Part shown: positions 5,309 through 12,730 of the stretch, piece by piece
Layout of the letters: each line of letters starts with the position of its first letter
How positions within the stretch are numbered: position 1 is the stretch's first letter
DNA from: a virus
Strand: one strand, 5' to 3'
IMG/VR virus record: IMGVR_UViG_3300025131_000494
Span: 1-21,681 of that record
Length of the DNA stretch: 21,681 bases
The notes under the pieces: model-generated
The model's database searches: none
Seen by the model: only the letters and a program-made list of their open reading frames with translations
What the model was told of the DNA's origin: nothing
Made by a program: the position numbers and the translations under genes

Positions 5309-5365
5309 GTGACCAGAGGGCCCCACCCTCTAGTTTGAGACAACATATCTGGGCTCTCTGGTTGC
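5309..5365 (+). promoter_or_regulatory. Long leader hairpin with a competing short hairpin, before the first replication gene
   Basis: GUGACCAGAGGGCCC (5309-5323) can pair along all 15 positions with GGGCUCUCUGGUUGC (5351-5365), using four G-U pairs, around a 27-nt loop. The 5' arm can instead fold on itself: AGAGGG (5315-5320), loop CCCCA, CCCUCU (5326-5331). The two folds exclude each other. The long stem ends 5 nt before AGGAAA, the ribosome-binding site of the gene at 5381. No U-tract follows, so this is better seen as an RNA processing or translation-control element than as a terminator. Confidence 0.6.
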
Positions 5366-5380
5366 CAAAAAGGAAATAGA

Positions 5381-5971
5381 ATGAAGAACGAACCAATTGT
5401 AGACCTATTTGAAAAGGCGACCGAACGCAAAGTCACTAAACTAGACGACTCCCAACTTAAATCTTTGAGCGAAAGCATTGACCAAATGCTACGAGTTGGC
5501 GGAGAAATCGGCAACACCGAGGAACTGCTCCGCAAACTCAGAGAACAATACCGACAGCTTTCCGAAGAAGCGCTCCCAGAAAAACTTGCGCAGATTGGCA
5601 TGAAAGAACTGCGTCTGGAAGACGGTTCTAAGATCACAATAGATAATTTTTATTCCACTCGCATCACCGAGAGAAACAAAGAAGCCGCACACCAATGGCT
5701 GCGCGACAATGGCCACGGCGACATCATCAAGAATCAAGTGAGTGTTTCCTTCGGTAAAGGCGAAGATGACACGGCACTCGAAACTATGGCGCTTTTAAAA
5801 GAGTTTTTGCAAAAGGATGGAAACACCCCCACGCAAAAGGAAAGCGTCCACCCATCCACCCTCAAAGCGTTCGTTAAAGAACGAGTTGAAAGTGGCGACA
5901 CTGCGTTCAATCTCGACGTACAGAAACAATTTTCTTTGTACAAAGGGAAACGGACGAAAATAACTAAATAA
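5381..5971 (+). CDS. Conserved phage protein at the head of the replication operon (196 aa)
   Basis: A 196-residue soluble protein. Residues about 18-70 form a long charged helical region, probably coiled coil (LKSLSESIDQML, EELLRKLREQYRQLSEEALP). Residues about 68-125 carry the most distinctive part: KLAQIGMKELRLEDGSKI, then WLRDNGHGDIIKNQVSVSFG. The C-terminal part has a helical HPSTLKAFVKERVESG segment. This arrangement is seen in hypothetical proteins of many phages next to ssDNA-binding or recombination genes, but I know of no proven function. AGGAAA lies 4 nt before the ATG, and a long leader hairpin lies just upstream. It precedes the SSB-like gene by 23 nt. Confidence 0.75.
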   Translation: MKNEPIVDLFEKATERKVTKLDDSQLKSLSESIDQMLRVGGEIGNTEELLRKLREQYRQLSEEALPEKLAQIGMKELRLEDGSKITIDNFYSTRITERNKEAAHQWLRDNGHGDIIKNQVSVSFGKGEDDTALETMALLKEFLQKDGNTPTQKESVHPSTLKAFVKERVESGDTAFNLDVQKQFSLYKGKRTKITK

Positions 5972-5994
5972 TATAAATAAGAAAGGAAGAAAAA

Positions 5995-6771
5995 ATGGCT
6001 ACGAAAAAGCAAGATAATATGTTGTCTCTTTTTGAAGACAACGCAGGTGCCGGTATCGGCGAAATTAGTGCGGATGATTTAGCGACTCCGCGTATCTCTA
6101 TAGTGCAGGCGATGAGTCCGCAAATTAAGAAGTCGAGTCCAAAGTACAGTCCAGACGCCAAAGTTGGCGACATGATGTTCACGGCAACCAATACGTTCGT
6201 GGACGGCGATGAAGGCATACGCTTTCTGCCGGTTTTCTATGATCGAAACTACGTTGAGTGGAAAATGGGACGTGAGGGCTTTGTTGGAGTACACCCACTA
6301 AACACGCCACTGATGGCACAAACCACAAGAGACGCGAGCTACAACGACGTACTGACCAAACCCGATGGAAGCACTACGATTTTGCAGAACACTGCAAATC
6401 ACTACGGCTTTGCTGAAATCAACGGTGAGCTACAGCGTTGTGTCATAAACATGTCCCGCTCACAACTCAAAGTTTCGAGAGCGTGGATTGGTTTAATCAA
6501 CGGAACACGAATGAATGGCGCCAAAGGAGACTTTACTCCTCCGTCATACTCTCATTGGTATGTGGTAAGAAGCGTAGAAATTGAAGGCGCTAAAGGCTCT
6601 TACTACAATTTTTCTGTTACGCAAGAACGTTCGTTGAATAACAAAGAGGCAGAGCTTTTTGAAGAAGCACAAGAGTTTTCTTCGTTTTGTGAAAAAGGCG
6701 GGATGCAGCCCGTACTACCCAAAGCAGAGCAGAACGCACAAGCAATAGAGGACCAGTCTACAGATTGGTAA
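5995..6771 (+). CDS. Probable single-stranded DNA-binding-like phage protein (258 aa)
   Basis: A 258-residue protein. The N-terminus is polar. Residues about 30-90 contain ATPRISIVQAMSPQ, then VGDMMFTATNTFV, then GIRFLPVFYDRNYVEW, a beta-rich pattern shared with a group of phage proteins found in replication operons. The C-terminal about 30 residues are low-complexity and acidic and end in EDQSTDW. Acidic tails ending in an aromatic residue are typical of ssDNA-binding proteins such as E. coli SSB (ending in F) and T7 gp2.5 (ending in F). That tail, the beta-rich core and the place just before the primase suggest an SSB role. I see no diagnostic OB-fold motif, so this remains an inference. 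AGGAAG 9 nt before the ATG is a good ribosome-binding site. Confidence 0.55.
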   Translation: MATKKQDNMLSLFEDNAGAGIGEISADDLATPRISIVQAMSPQIKKSSPKYSPDAKVGDMMFTATNTFVDGDEGIRFLPVFYDRNYVEWKMGREGFVGVHPLNTPLMAQTTRDASYNDVLTKPDGSTTILQNTANHYGFAEINGELQRCVINMSRSQLKVSRAWIGLINGTRMNGAKGDFTPPSYSHWYVVRSVEIEGAKGSYYNFSVTQERSLNNKEAELFEEAQEFSSFCEKGGMQPVLPKAEQNAQAIEDQSTDW

Positions 6772-6780
6772 ACAAAAACT

Positions 6781-6837
6781 GCTAGCGCAAGGGCCTTTCT
6801 ATACCTATGGTAAACCCCCAGAGGGGCCCTTGTTAGC
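6781..6837 (+). promoter_or_regulatory. Long intergenic hairpin before the primase gene
   Basis: The 79-nt gap holds a long stem. GCUAGC (6781-6786) pairs with GUUAGC (6832-6837). After a 2-nt bulge, AAGGGCCUUUCU (6789-6800) pairs with AGAGGGGCCCUU (6820-6831), with two G-U pairs. The apical loop contains a small UACC-UAU-GGUA hairpin (6802-6812). The stem ends directly before AAAGGGG, the primase ribosome-binding site. CCAGAGGGGCCC here resembles CCAGAGGGCCCC in the 5309-5365 leader. No U-tract follows. RNase III processing or transcript-end protection of the SSB-like mRNA is possible. Confidence 0.65.
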
Positions 6838-6849
6838 AAAGGGGCATAA

Positions 6850-8448
6850 GTGAAAGAATTAGCAGTAGAATTTATGGAAACATTCGCCGGATTGGAAAGA
6901 GCGTATGGTATCTATGAAATTCGCGGCACCAAACAAACAGCGAAAGGCACGAAGAAAGACGGCAGAGGACGAACACTACAAGAACCCCTGTCCCTGGTCC
7001 ACTGGCAGAATCACTTAAACGGACAAACCTCCATTGGTGTCATACCCATCACTGACGACGAAACCTGTCAATGGGGTTGCATAGACGTTGACGAATATCC
7101 GGTTGACATCGACCATTTACAAAAACTCATTGCAGACATGTCACTGCCCTTGGTCCCCTGTATGACTAAATCGGGCGGAGTACACTTGTTTTTGTTTACA
7201 CAGAACCCTGTGCCTGCATACAAATTTAAAACCAAACTCGAAGAGATTGCCGCCGCCATGGGGCGCACACAAGACGAGATCTTTCCCAAACAATACCAAT
7301 GGGCCAAACAACTGCCCAAAGAAAAACAAACAGGAAACTGGTTGAACATGCCTTATTTTGGTGGACAAGAAACCACGCGCTACGGAATAAACAAACAAGG
7401 AGAAACACTGTCTCCCGAAGAATTCATCCAAGTTGTTAAGAAAGCCGCAATTACGGAACAACAGCTTGACAAACTAAAACCCATAAAGAAAAGCCGAAAG
7501 GCTAACGGGGAGGGCTCGAAAGAGTCTTTCTGGGACCAAGCGCCGCCGTGTTTGGTACACATGAAGCTAAACGGGATACCTGAAGGCACCCGCAACGACG
7601 CTCTTTTCTCTTACGGGGTACTCTTTAGAAAGATGCACCCTGAAAGCGATGAGTGGCGCGACAAACTTCAGGAAGTGAACAAAGCAGCGTGTCACAAGCC
7701 CCTGTCACACTCTGAGTTGAACGCTTTAATGAATAGTTTGGAGAAGTCCGACTATCGTTATAAGTGTACCACACCTCCTTTGGTAAACCATTGCCAAAGC
7801 GGCGTTTGCGTTACAAAAAGGTACGGCATTGATGCCTCTGAAAAAGAGGTGGCTTTGACTGGACTTAGAAAGTATCTGACGGACCCTCCCTTATGGCACC
7901 TAGACATAGAAGGACAAACCTTGGTCCTCGAGACGCGGCAACTTCACAACTTTTCTTTGTACCAACAACGGTGCATGGAAGTGCTCAATGTTTGCCCTCC
8001 TGATTTAAAAAAGAAAGACTGGGTGATGAAACTCAACGCGCTTTTGCAAGACGTACAAGAAATTGAGGTGCCACCGGATATGACAAAGGCGGGCTTGTTG
8101 CAAGATGCGATCATAGAGTTTTGCAAAAACACGGAGTCTTCTGCTCGAGTGGCCGTTGCCGCAGGGGCTGTTTATAGAAGCGAAGAAACAAAACCACAAG
8201 AATGGTGGTTTCGTGGGCGAGATTTGGTAAAGTATATTAAGGACTTCAAAAACATGAAGACCATAAGAGACGCAGAGATTTTTAACGAGTTGAAGGAACT
8301 GGGGGCTCACACGGCGACGAAATATATTGACAAGGGGGCCGGCGCTACTTCCATCTGGATTCTCGAGACACAAGAAGAGTCTAACTTAAACGTCAGTGCG
8401 AAAGATTTTAAGCTCAACAAACCCAAAAAGGATTGGGAAGATGAGTAG
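6850..8448 (+). CDS. Archaeo-eukaryotic-type (AEP) DNA primase
   Basis: A 532-residue primase of the AEP superfamily, closest in layout to the TOTE-type and related phage primases. The catalytic metal-binding pair is D79 and D81 in IDVDEY. The second motif is SGGVH (108-112), and EIFPKQ (143-148) with GNWLNMPYFGG (162-172) completes the pattern of that group. Residues about 242-300 (GIPEGTRNDALFSYGVLF) form a PriCT-like helical domain. C306, H314, C315 and C320 in YKC-x8-HC-x4-C may bind a metal. Residues about 340-532 look like a C-terminal accessory region without Walker motifs, so no helicase is fused. It would lay primers for the family A polymerase two genes downstream. The start is GTG at 6850 with AAAGGGG upstream. 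It overlaps the helicase gene by 8 nt. Confidence 0.85.
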   Translation: MKELAVEFMETFAGLERAYGIYEIRGTKQTAKGTKKDGRGRTLQEPLSLVHWQNHLNGQTSIGVIPITDDETCQWGCIDVDEYPVDIDHLQKLIADMSLPLVPCMTKSGGVHLFLFTQNPVPAYKFKTKLEEIAAAMGRTQDEIFPKQYQWAKQLPKEKQTGNWLNMPYFGGQETTRYGINKQGETLSPEEFIQVVKKAAITEQQLDKLKPIKKSRKANGEGSKESFWDQAPPCLVHMKLNGIPEGTRNDALFSYGVLFRKMHPESDEWRDKLQEVNKAACHKPLSHSELNALMNSLEKSDYRYKCTTPPLVNHCQSGVCVTKRYGIDASEKEVALTGLRKYLTDPPLWHLDIEGQTLVLETRQLHNFSLYQQRCMEVLNVCPPDLKKKDWVMKLNALLQDVQEIEVPPDMTKAGLLQDAIIEFCKNTESSARVAVAAGAVYRSEETKPQEWWFRGRDLVKYIKDFKNMKTIRDAEIFNELKELGAHTATKYIDKGAGATSIWILETQEESNLNVSAKDFKLNKPKKDWEDE

Positions 8449-9979
8449 GGCGTTCCGTACAATCAAGTATTTTGGACCCCCTGGAACCGGCAAAACCACT
8501 ACACTACTTCGACAAATAGAGCAACACCTAGACCAAGGAATTGCTCCCGATCAAATTGCATTTATTTCTTTTTCTGTAAAAGCTGCAAACGAGGGGAAAG
8601 AACGGGCTCGAATGCGTTTTGGTTTAGACAAAGACGAATTGGTTTATTTTTGCACCAGCCACGCGTTTTGTAAAAGAGCCATGGGAATCACTCGGGTCAT
8701 GGAAGGTGCTGATATTAAAGAGTTTTTAGAAAACTATAGTTTTCCCTTGACACAACACTATCACGGCAACACACGCAAGTCTTTGGAAGCCATGCTGGAA
8801 GACCCTTATTTTCAAATCATTGAAAACGCCAAATCAAACTGCAACAGCGTCGGCGTAGAGCGACTCAAAACAGGGTTGAAACAAAGACAGAAAGTCGTGC
8901 CGTCCATGTTAGAACTGATTGATCGTGCGTGGGCACAGTACCGAGAAGAGCAAGGAATCTTCTCTTTTGCCGACATGATTCTTGAATTTATCAACAAAGG
9001 ACGCGTTCCTCCTCTGCAAGTATTGGTGGTGGACGAGGCTCAAGACTTGGCAGAACTGAACTGGCGTCTGATAGAAAAGCTCATGTCCGTGGTCCCCGTT
9101 TCTTACATCGCGGGCGACGATGACCAAGCCATTTACGAATGGAACGGTGCACGTCCGGATCGGTTTATTGCCATGCAAGGAAACACCACGGTCCTCGATC
9201 AGTCGTTTCGAGTGCCCATACAGATACACAAGGTGGCCGAGAAGATTGCCGGACGAATCAGTAACCGACAAGCCAAGACGTATTTACCGAGACCCGAAGA
9301 AGGCAGTTTAGAGCATTTGCATTCCGCAGAGTTCTTGCCTTTGGAAGAAGGAGAGTGGTTGATTCTTGCGTCTTGCGATTACATGTTGGACAAAAACCGC
9401 AAGCATTTGATTGATAAAGGCATTCCCTTCTCACACAACACCTTTCGTTACATTCCTTTTCCAATGATTCAAGCCATCGACGGGTGGAAAAAACTAAACA
9501 GAGAGCACACTAAAATTACAGTGGGGGAACTGGAAACGGTTTACAGATACCTTACAAAGAACGAAGTCAGAAGAGGGTTTTTATCTGCTCCAGGAAAAGA
9601 AGAAGACAAACAAAGAACGCTTTCTAAAAAAGAAGTGGTCAGCGCCTTCGGTCTCGCCGAAGAATGTTTGGGGCGCTCATGGGAAGAACAGTATGCGAAA
9701 AAGATCAACGAAGAACGAAGAGCATTTATTAAAAAAGCATTTAAAAACAATGAAGATTTATACGGTGAACCGCGTGTTGCTTTATCGACAATACACAAAG
9801 CAAAGGGGGGAGAGGCAGACAATGTTGCGATATTGTTAGACCTATCCCCCGCACAAAAGCTTAACGCTGTTCTTAATGCAGACAGTTTGCATCGACAATT
9901 TTATGTCGCGGTGACTCGAGCAAAAGAAAATCTTTTCCTTATTAACGCACAAAACGAGAGTTTAAAATATGGCCTTTAA
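8441..9979 (+). CDS. SF1 DNA helicase (UvrD/Rep- or Dda-like)
   Basis: A 512-residue SF1A helicase. It has Walker A GPPGTGKTT (12-20), Ia-like ISFSVKAAN (42-50), the DExx box VVDEAQD (196-202), motif III GDDDQAIYEWNGA (225-237), motif IV LDQSFR (252-257), motif V STIHKAKGGEADNV (449-462) and motif VI FYVAVTRAKENLFLI (487-501). These enzymes move 3'-5' or 5'-3' on ssDNA depending on subgroup; the sequence alone does not fix the polarity. I start at the ATG at 8441, which overlaps the primase stop (ATGAGTAG). An ATG at 8396 would add 15 residues inside the primase gene. No DnaB-type helicase is present in the window, so this may be the fork helicase. It is shorter than UvrD (about 720 aa), closer to Dda (about 440 aa). 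Confidence 0.92.
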   Translation: MSRAFRTIKYFGPPGTGKTTTLLRQIEQHLDQGIAPDQIAFISFSVKAANEGKERARMRFGLDKDELVYFCTSHAFCKRAMGITRVMEGADIKEFLENYSFPLTQHYHGNTRKSLEAMLEDPYFQIIENAKSNCNSVGVERLKTGLKQRQKVVPSMLELIDRAWAQYREEQGIFSFADMILEFINKGRVPPLQVLVVDEAQDLAELNWRLIEKLMSVVPVSYIAGDDDQAIYEWNGARPDRFIAMQGNTTVLDQSFRVPIQIHKVAEKIAGRISNRQAKTYLPRPEEGSLEHLHSAEFLPLEEGEWLILASCDYMLDKNRKHLIDKGIPFSHNTFRYIPFPMIQAIDGWKKLNREHTKITVGELETVYRYLTKNEVRRGFLSAPGKEEDKQRTLSKKEVVSAFGLAEECLGRSWEEQYAKKINEERRAFIKKAFKNNEDLYGEPRVALSTIHKAKGGEADNVAILLDLSPAQKLNAVLNADSLHRQFYVAVTRAKENLFLINAQNESLKYGL

Positions 9980-11828
9980 AACATTTCAACCCCCCACAGA
10001 GTGGACTCCACCCGATACTTTTCCGGCACAAAGAATACTCGACGCCGATGAGATTGCAATCGACACCGAAACCAGAGACCCCTCTTTAAAAGAGAAAGGT
10101 CCAGGCTATGTTCGCGGCGACGGAGAGATTGTGGGAGTCTCCATTGCAATAGACGGCTACGCCGATTACTTTCCTTTTGCTCACGAAGCAGGATTTAATT
10201 TTCCAAAGAAGAGAGTCTTGGAATTCGTAAAGGACGTGCTGTCTGGAGACCAAGACAAAATCTTTCACAACGCCATGTACGACGTGGGTTGGCTAAAGAA
10301 GGAAGGCGTTGAAGTCAAAGGAAGAGTCATTGACACCATGGTTGTTGCGCCTTTGGTTAATGAAAACATGTATTGGTACACGCTTAATTCTTTGGGCATG
10401 GAATATCTGCAAGAGGGCAAGTCCGAGGCTGAACTCAGACAAGCCGCCGAAGAGTGGGGCATTGATCCGAAAGCAGAAATGTGGCGCTTGCCTTCTTCTT
10501 ATGTCGGCACTTATGCAACACAAGATGCAGCACTGACGCTTAAACTTTGGAATCATTTTAAAATTCATTTGGAAGAACAAAATCTTTGGAACATTTTTAA
10601 CCTAGAGACAGATTTGTTCCCTGTTTTGTTTAACATGAAGATGACGGGAGTACGAGTGGACCTAGAACGAGCAGACAAACTAAAGAAACAACTGCTTGCC
10701 AAAGAGAAAAAGACGTTAAAAGAAGTGGAAAAGGTTTCCGGTATTAAAGACATAAGGGTTTGGGCGGCAAACGACGTGGCACAAGTCTTCGATGCGTGTG
10801 AAATTCCCTACAACCACACGGCCAAAGGTTCGCCAAGTTTTACCAAAGCGTTTTTAGCCAACCAAAAACACCCTGTTGCACAAATGATTATGCGTATACG
10901 CGAGCTAAACAAAGCCCACAAAACATTTATAGACACGATCATTAAACACGCACACAACGGGCGGATTCACGCAGACGTCAGACAACTTAAAGGAGAGATG
11001 GGTGGAACAGTGACCGGAAGATTGTCCATGTCCAACCCGAACCTGCAACAAGTTCCTGCTCGAGACAAAGAGATCGGTCCTTTGATTCGTTCTTTGTTTC
11101 TTCCAGAAGAAGGACAGAAATGGTGTTCGGCGGATTTTTCACAACAAGAGCCTAGAATACTGACTCACTTTGCCTATCGTTCTCAATACGAAGGGGCAGA
11201 CACAATTGCAGAGGCTTACATTAACGGAGAGGCAGACTTTCATCAAGAGGTTGCCGATCTGGTGGGCATTGATCGCAAGACAGCCAAAACCATAGGGCTT
11301 GGAATCATGTACGGCATGGGCAAAGGAAAGCTTGCCGACCAGTTGGGCGTAGACGTTGAAGAAGCAAGCGACATTCTAATGCGTTTTAATACTTATGCGC
11401 CATTTGTTCGTCAAATGGCGGACACAGTGATGCGAAGCGCAAGCACTCGTGGCTACATCAAAACTTTGCTTGGACGACGGTGCCACTTTGATATGTGGGA
11501 ACCGCGTCAATACGGCACCGGAAGGCCCATGAAGTACAAAGAAGCCATGCACGAGTACAACGGAGAGATCAAGCGTGCTTTCGTTTATAAGGCCCTGAAC
11601 AAATTAATCCAGGGTTCGGCCGCAGACATGACAAAGAAAGCCATGTTGGACTGCTACAACGCTTCCTATAAGCCTGTATTGCAGGTACACGACGAGCTTG
11701 TTTTTTCTGTGTCTAGTGAGGAAGAGGTAAAAGGCATTGCAGAGATTATGGAAAAGGCTCTCAGGCTTGAGGTGCCGAACAAAGTTGATGCGGAACTTGG
11801 AGAAAATTGGGGCGATTCTATGTCCTAA
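9969..11828 (+). CDS. polA: Family A DNA polymerase with 3'-5' exonuclease domain
   Basis: A 619-residue replicative polymerase without a 5'-3' exonuclease domain. The proofreading domain has Exo I IDTET with D32 and E34, Exo II HNAMYDVGWL with D105, and Exo III YATQD with Y182 and D186, so it should be active. The polymerase domain has TGRLSMSNPNLQQVP (349-363), motif A CSADFSQQEPRIL with D389, motif B R436, K440 and Y448 in DRKTAKTIGLGIMYG, and motif C VHDE (573-576). The residue matching E. coli Phe762 is Leu444, a form known from many environmental viral polymerases. There is no DnaJ-like zinc-finger insert. The ATG overlaps the helicase gene by 11 nt. Confidence 0.96.
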   Translation: MAFKTFQPPTEWTPPDTFPAQRILDADEIAIDTETRDPSLKEKGPGYVRGDGEIVGVSIAIDGYADYFPFAHEAGFNFPKKRVLEFVKDVLSGDQDKIFHNAMYDVGWLKKEGVEVKGRVIDTMVVAPLVNENMYWYTLNSLGMEYLQEGKSEAELRQAAEEWGIDPKAEMWRLPSSYVGTYATQDAALTLKLWNHFKIHLEEQNLWNIFNLETDLFPVLFNMKMTGVRVDLERADKLKKQLLAKEKKTLKEVEKVSGIKDIRVWAANDVAQVFDACEIPYNHTAKGSPSFTKAFLANQKHPVAQMIMRIRELNKAHKTFIDTIIKHAHNGRIHADVRQLKGEMGGTVTGRLSMSNPNLQQVPARDKEIGPLIRSLFLPEEGQKWCSADFSQQEPRILTHFAYRSQYEGADTIAEAYINGEADFHQEVADLVGIDRKTAKTIGLGIMYGMGKGKLADQLGVDVEEASDILMRFNTYAPFVRQMADTVMRSASTRGYIKTLLGRRCHFDMWEPRQYGTGRPMKYKEAMHEYNGEIKRAFVYKALNKLIQGSAADMTKKAMLDCYNASYKPVLQVHDELVFSVSSEEEVKGIAEIMEKALRLEVPNKVDAELGENWGDSMS

Positions 11829-11864
11829 TATATGTTGTATATATTAAGGGACTTGTATTATAAT
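11826..11864 (+). promoter_or_regulatory. Palindrome and promoter upstream of the RHH gene (likely operator)
   Basis: TAATATAT (11826-11833) and ATATATTA (11839-11846) are perfect inverted arms with a 5-bp centre. They begin at the polymerase stop codon. A perfect TATAAT lies at 11859-11864 and a weak -35, TTGTAT, at 11835-11840 (18-bp spacing), the latter inside the palindrome. A dimer or tetramer bound here would block this internal promoter. Autoregulation by the RHH protein encoded next is a natural guess. Confidence 0.55.
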
Positions 11865-11891
11865 CTATCAGATAAACCATGAGGAGAATTT

Positions 11892-12038
11892 ATGAACACT
11901 GATAAATGGAAAAGCGTAGCGATACGAAAAGAAATCGTAGAGCTGGCTAGAAAAATTGGACTCGCAACAGAGCGTCCAACCAGTAATGTGTTTGCACAAG
12001 CCATTAAAGAAATGGCCGCAAAAGAAAAAATAAAGTAG
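11892..12038 (+). CDS. Ribbon-helix-helix (CopG/Arc-like) DNA-binding protein (48 aa)
   Basis: A 48-residue protein. WKSVAIRKEIVELARKIGL has the expected short N-terminal strand (about residues 6-11) and first helix (about 12-22). RPTSNVFAQAIKEMA supplies the turn and second helix (about 28-43) with the usual S-N-V at the helix start. RHH dimers bind DNA through the paired strands and often repress their own gene. GAGGAG lies 5 nt before the ATG. A perfect palindrome and a TATAAT box lie 30-65 bp upstream. It sits between the polymerase and nuclease genes (5-nt gap to the latter). No toxin gene follows, so it looks like a regulator rather than an antitoxin. Confidence 0.65.
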   Translation: MNTDKWKSVAIRKEIVELARKIGLATERPTSNVFAQAIKEMAAKEKIK

Positions 12039-12043
12039 GTGCC

Positions 12044-12730
12044 ATGAAGCACGACATTTTATTTGAGTCTCCGTATAAGTACGCAGAATTGACTCAAGAA
12101 ACAGAAGACGGTCGACGTCTTTATGTTTATGGCGAAGAAAGGTTGCCCTCCGTGACCACTATTTTATCTGGAACAAAGAAAGGCGACAGCATAAAGCAGT
12201 GGATTGAAAAGGTCGGACAAGAAGAAGCGGATCGTATACGCAACGAAGCCGCGGCTCGAGGTACCGAAATGCACGAGATACTTGAAAGACAATTGAAAGA
12301 AGGCAACATTTGGGACTATTATCCAGAAACTCCCGACAAGAAAAGAGCTTATAAAATGGCTTGTACCATCATGGACCAAGGCTTTCCTTCCATCGACCAA
12401 GTATACGGTTGTGAAGTGCCTTTATATTATCCAGGAAAATACGCTGGCACCGCGGATGTAATCGGGAAACACTTAGGCGAAGAAGCCATCATGGACTTTA
12501 AGCAAACCAACATACCCAAGAAAAGCAGACGCTATGTCTGGGACTACTTTCAACAACTTGCCGCTTATGCAACGGCGCACAATGCACTACACGGCACCGA
12601 AATCAAGAAAGGCGTGATTATGATGTGCTCAGTGGATTGTTTCTATCAAGAGTTTGTTTTAGAAGGCAGAGAATTTGATCGAGCCGTAGACGCTTGGAAC
12701 GACAGAGTGGCCCAGTTTAGTCTTCTGTAG
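12044..12730 (+). CDS. PD-(D/E)XK (RecB-type) nuclease
   Basis: A 228-residue exonuclease-like protein of the RecB/MGME1-type PD-(D/E)XK group. The motifs are in order. RGTEMHEILE (72-81) is the helix with the conserved Glu/His. EVPLYY (124-129) is followed by GTAD (135-138) with D138. MDFKQ (150-154) has D151 and K153. DYFQQLAAYATA (167-178) provides the Q-x-x-x-Y signature. All catalytic residues are present. In phages such enzymes degrade host DNA or resect ends for recombination with an SSB. The ATG at 12044 has AGGTG just upstream. The gene is the last of the rightward operon and overlaps the convergent giant virion gene by 14 nt. No partner annealase is seen in the window. Confidence 0.85.
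   Translation: MKHDILFESPYKYAELTQETEDGRRLYVYGEERLPSVTTILSGTKKGDSIKQWIEKVGQEEADRIRNEAAARGTEMHEILERQLKEGNIWDYYPETPDKKRAYKMACTIMDQGFPSIDQVYGCEVPLYYPGKYAGTADVIGKHLGEEAIMDFKQTNIPKKSRRYVWDYFQQLAAYATAHNALHGTEIKKGVIMMCSVDCFYQEFVLEGREFDRAVDAWNDRVAQFSLL

Noticed and set aside
6781-6837. Intergenic hairpin as an intrinsic terminator after the SSB-like gene
   Set aside because: Stem is strong but is followed by GC-containing AAAGGGG rather than a U-tract, and the primase downstream has no visible promoter of its own.
11892-12730. RHH gene plus nuclease as a toxin-antitoxin pair
   Set aside because: The nuclease has full PD-(D/E)XK RecB-type motifs and the size of phage recombination exonucleases, not of a toxin; the context is a replication operon.
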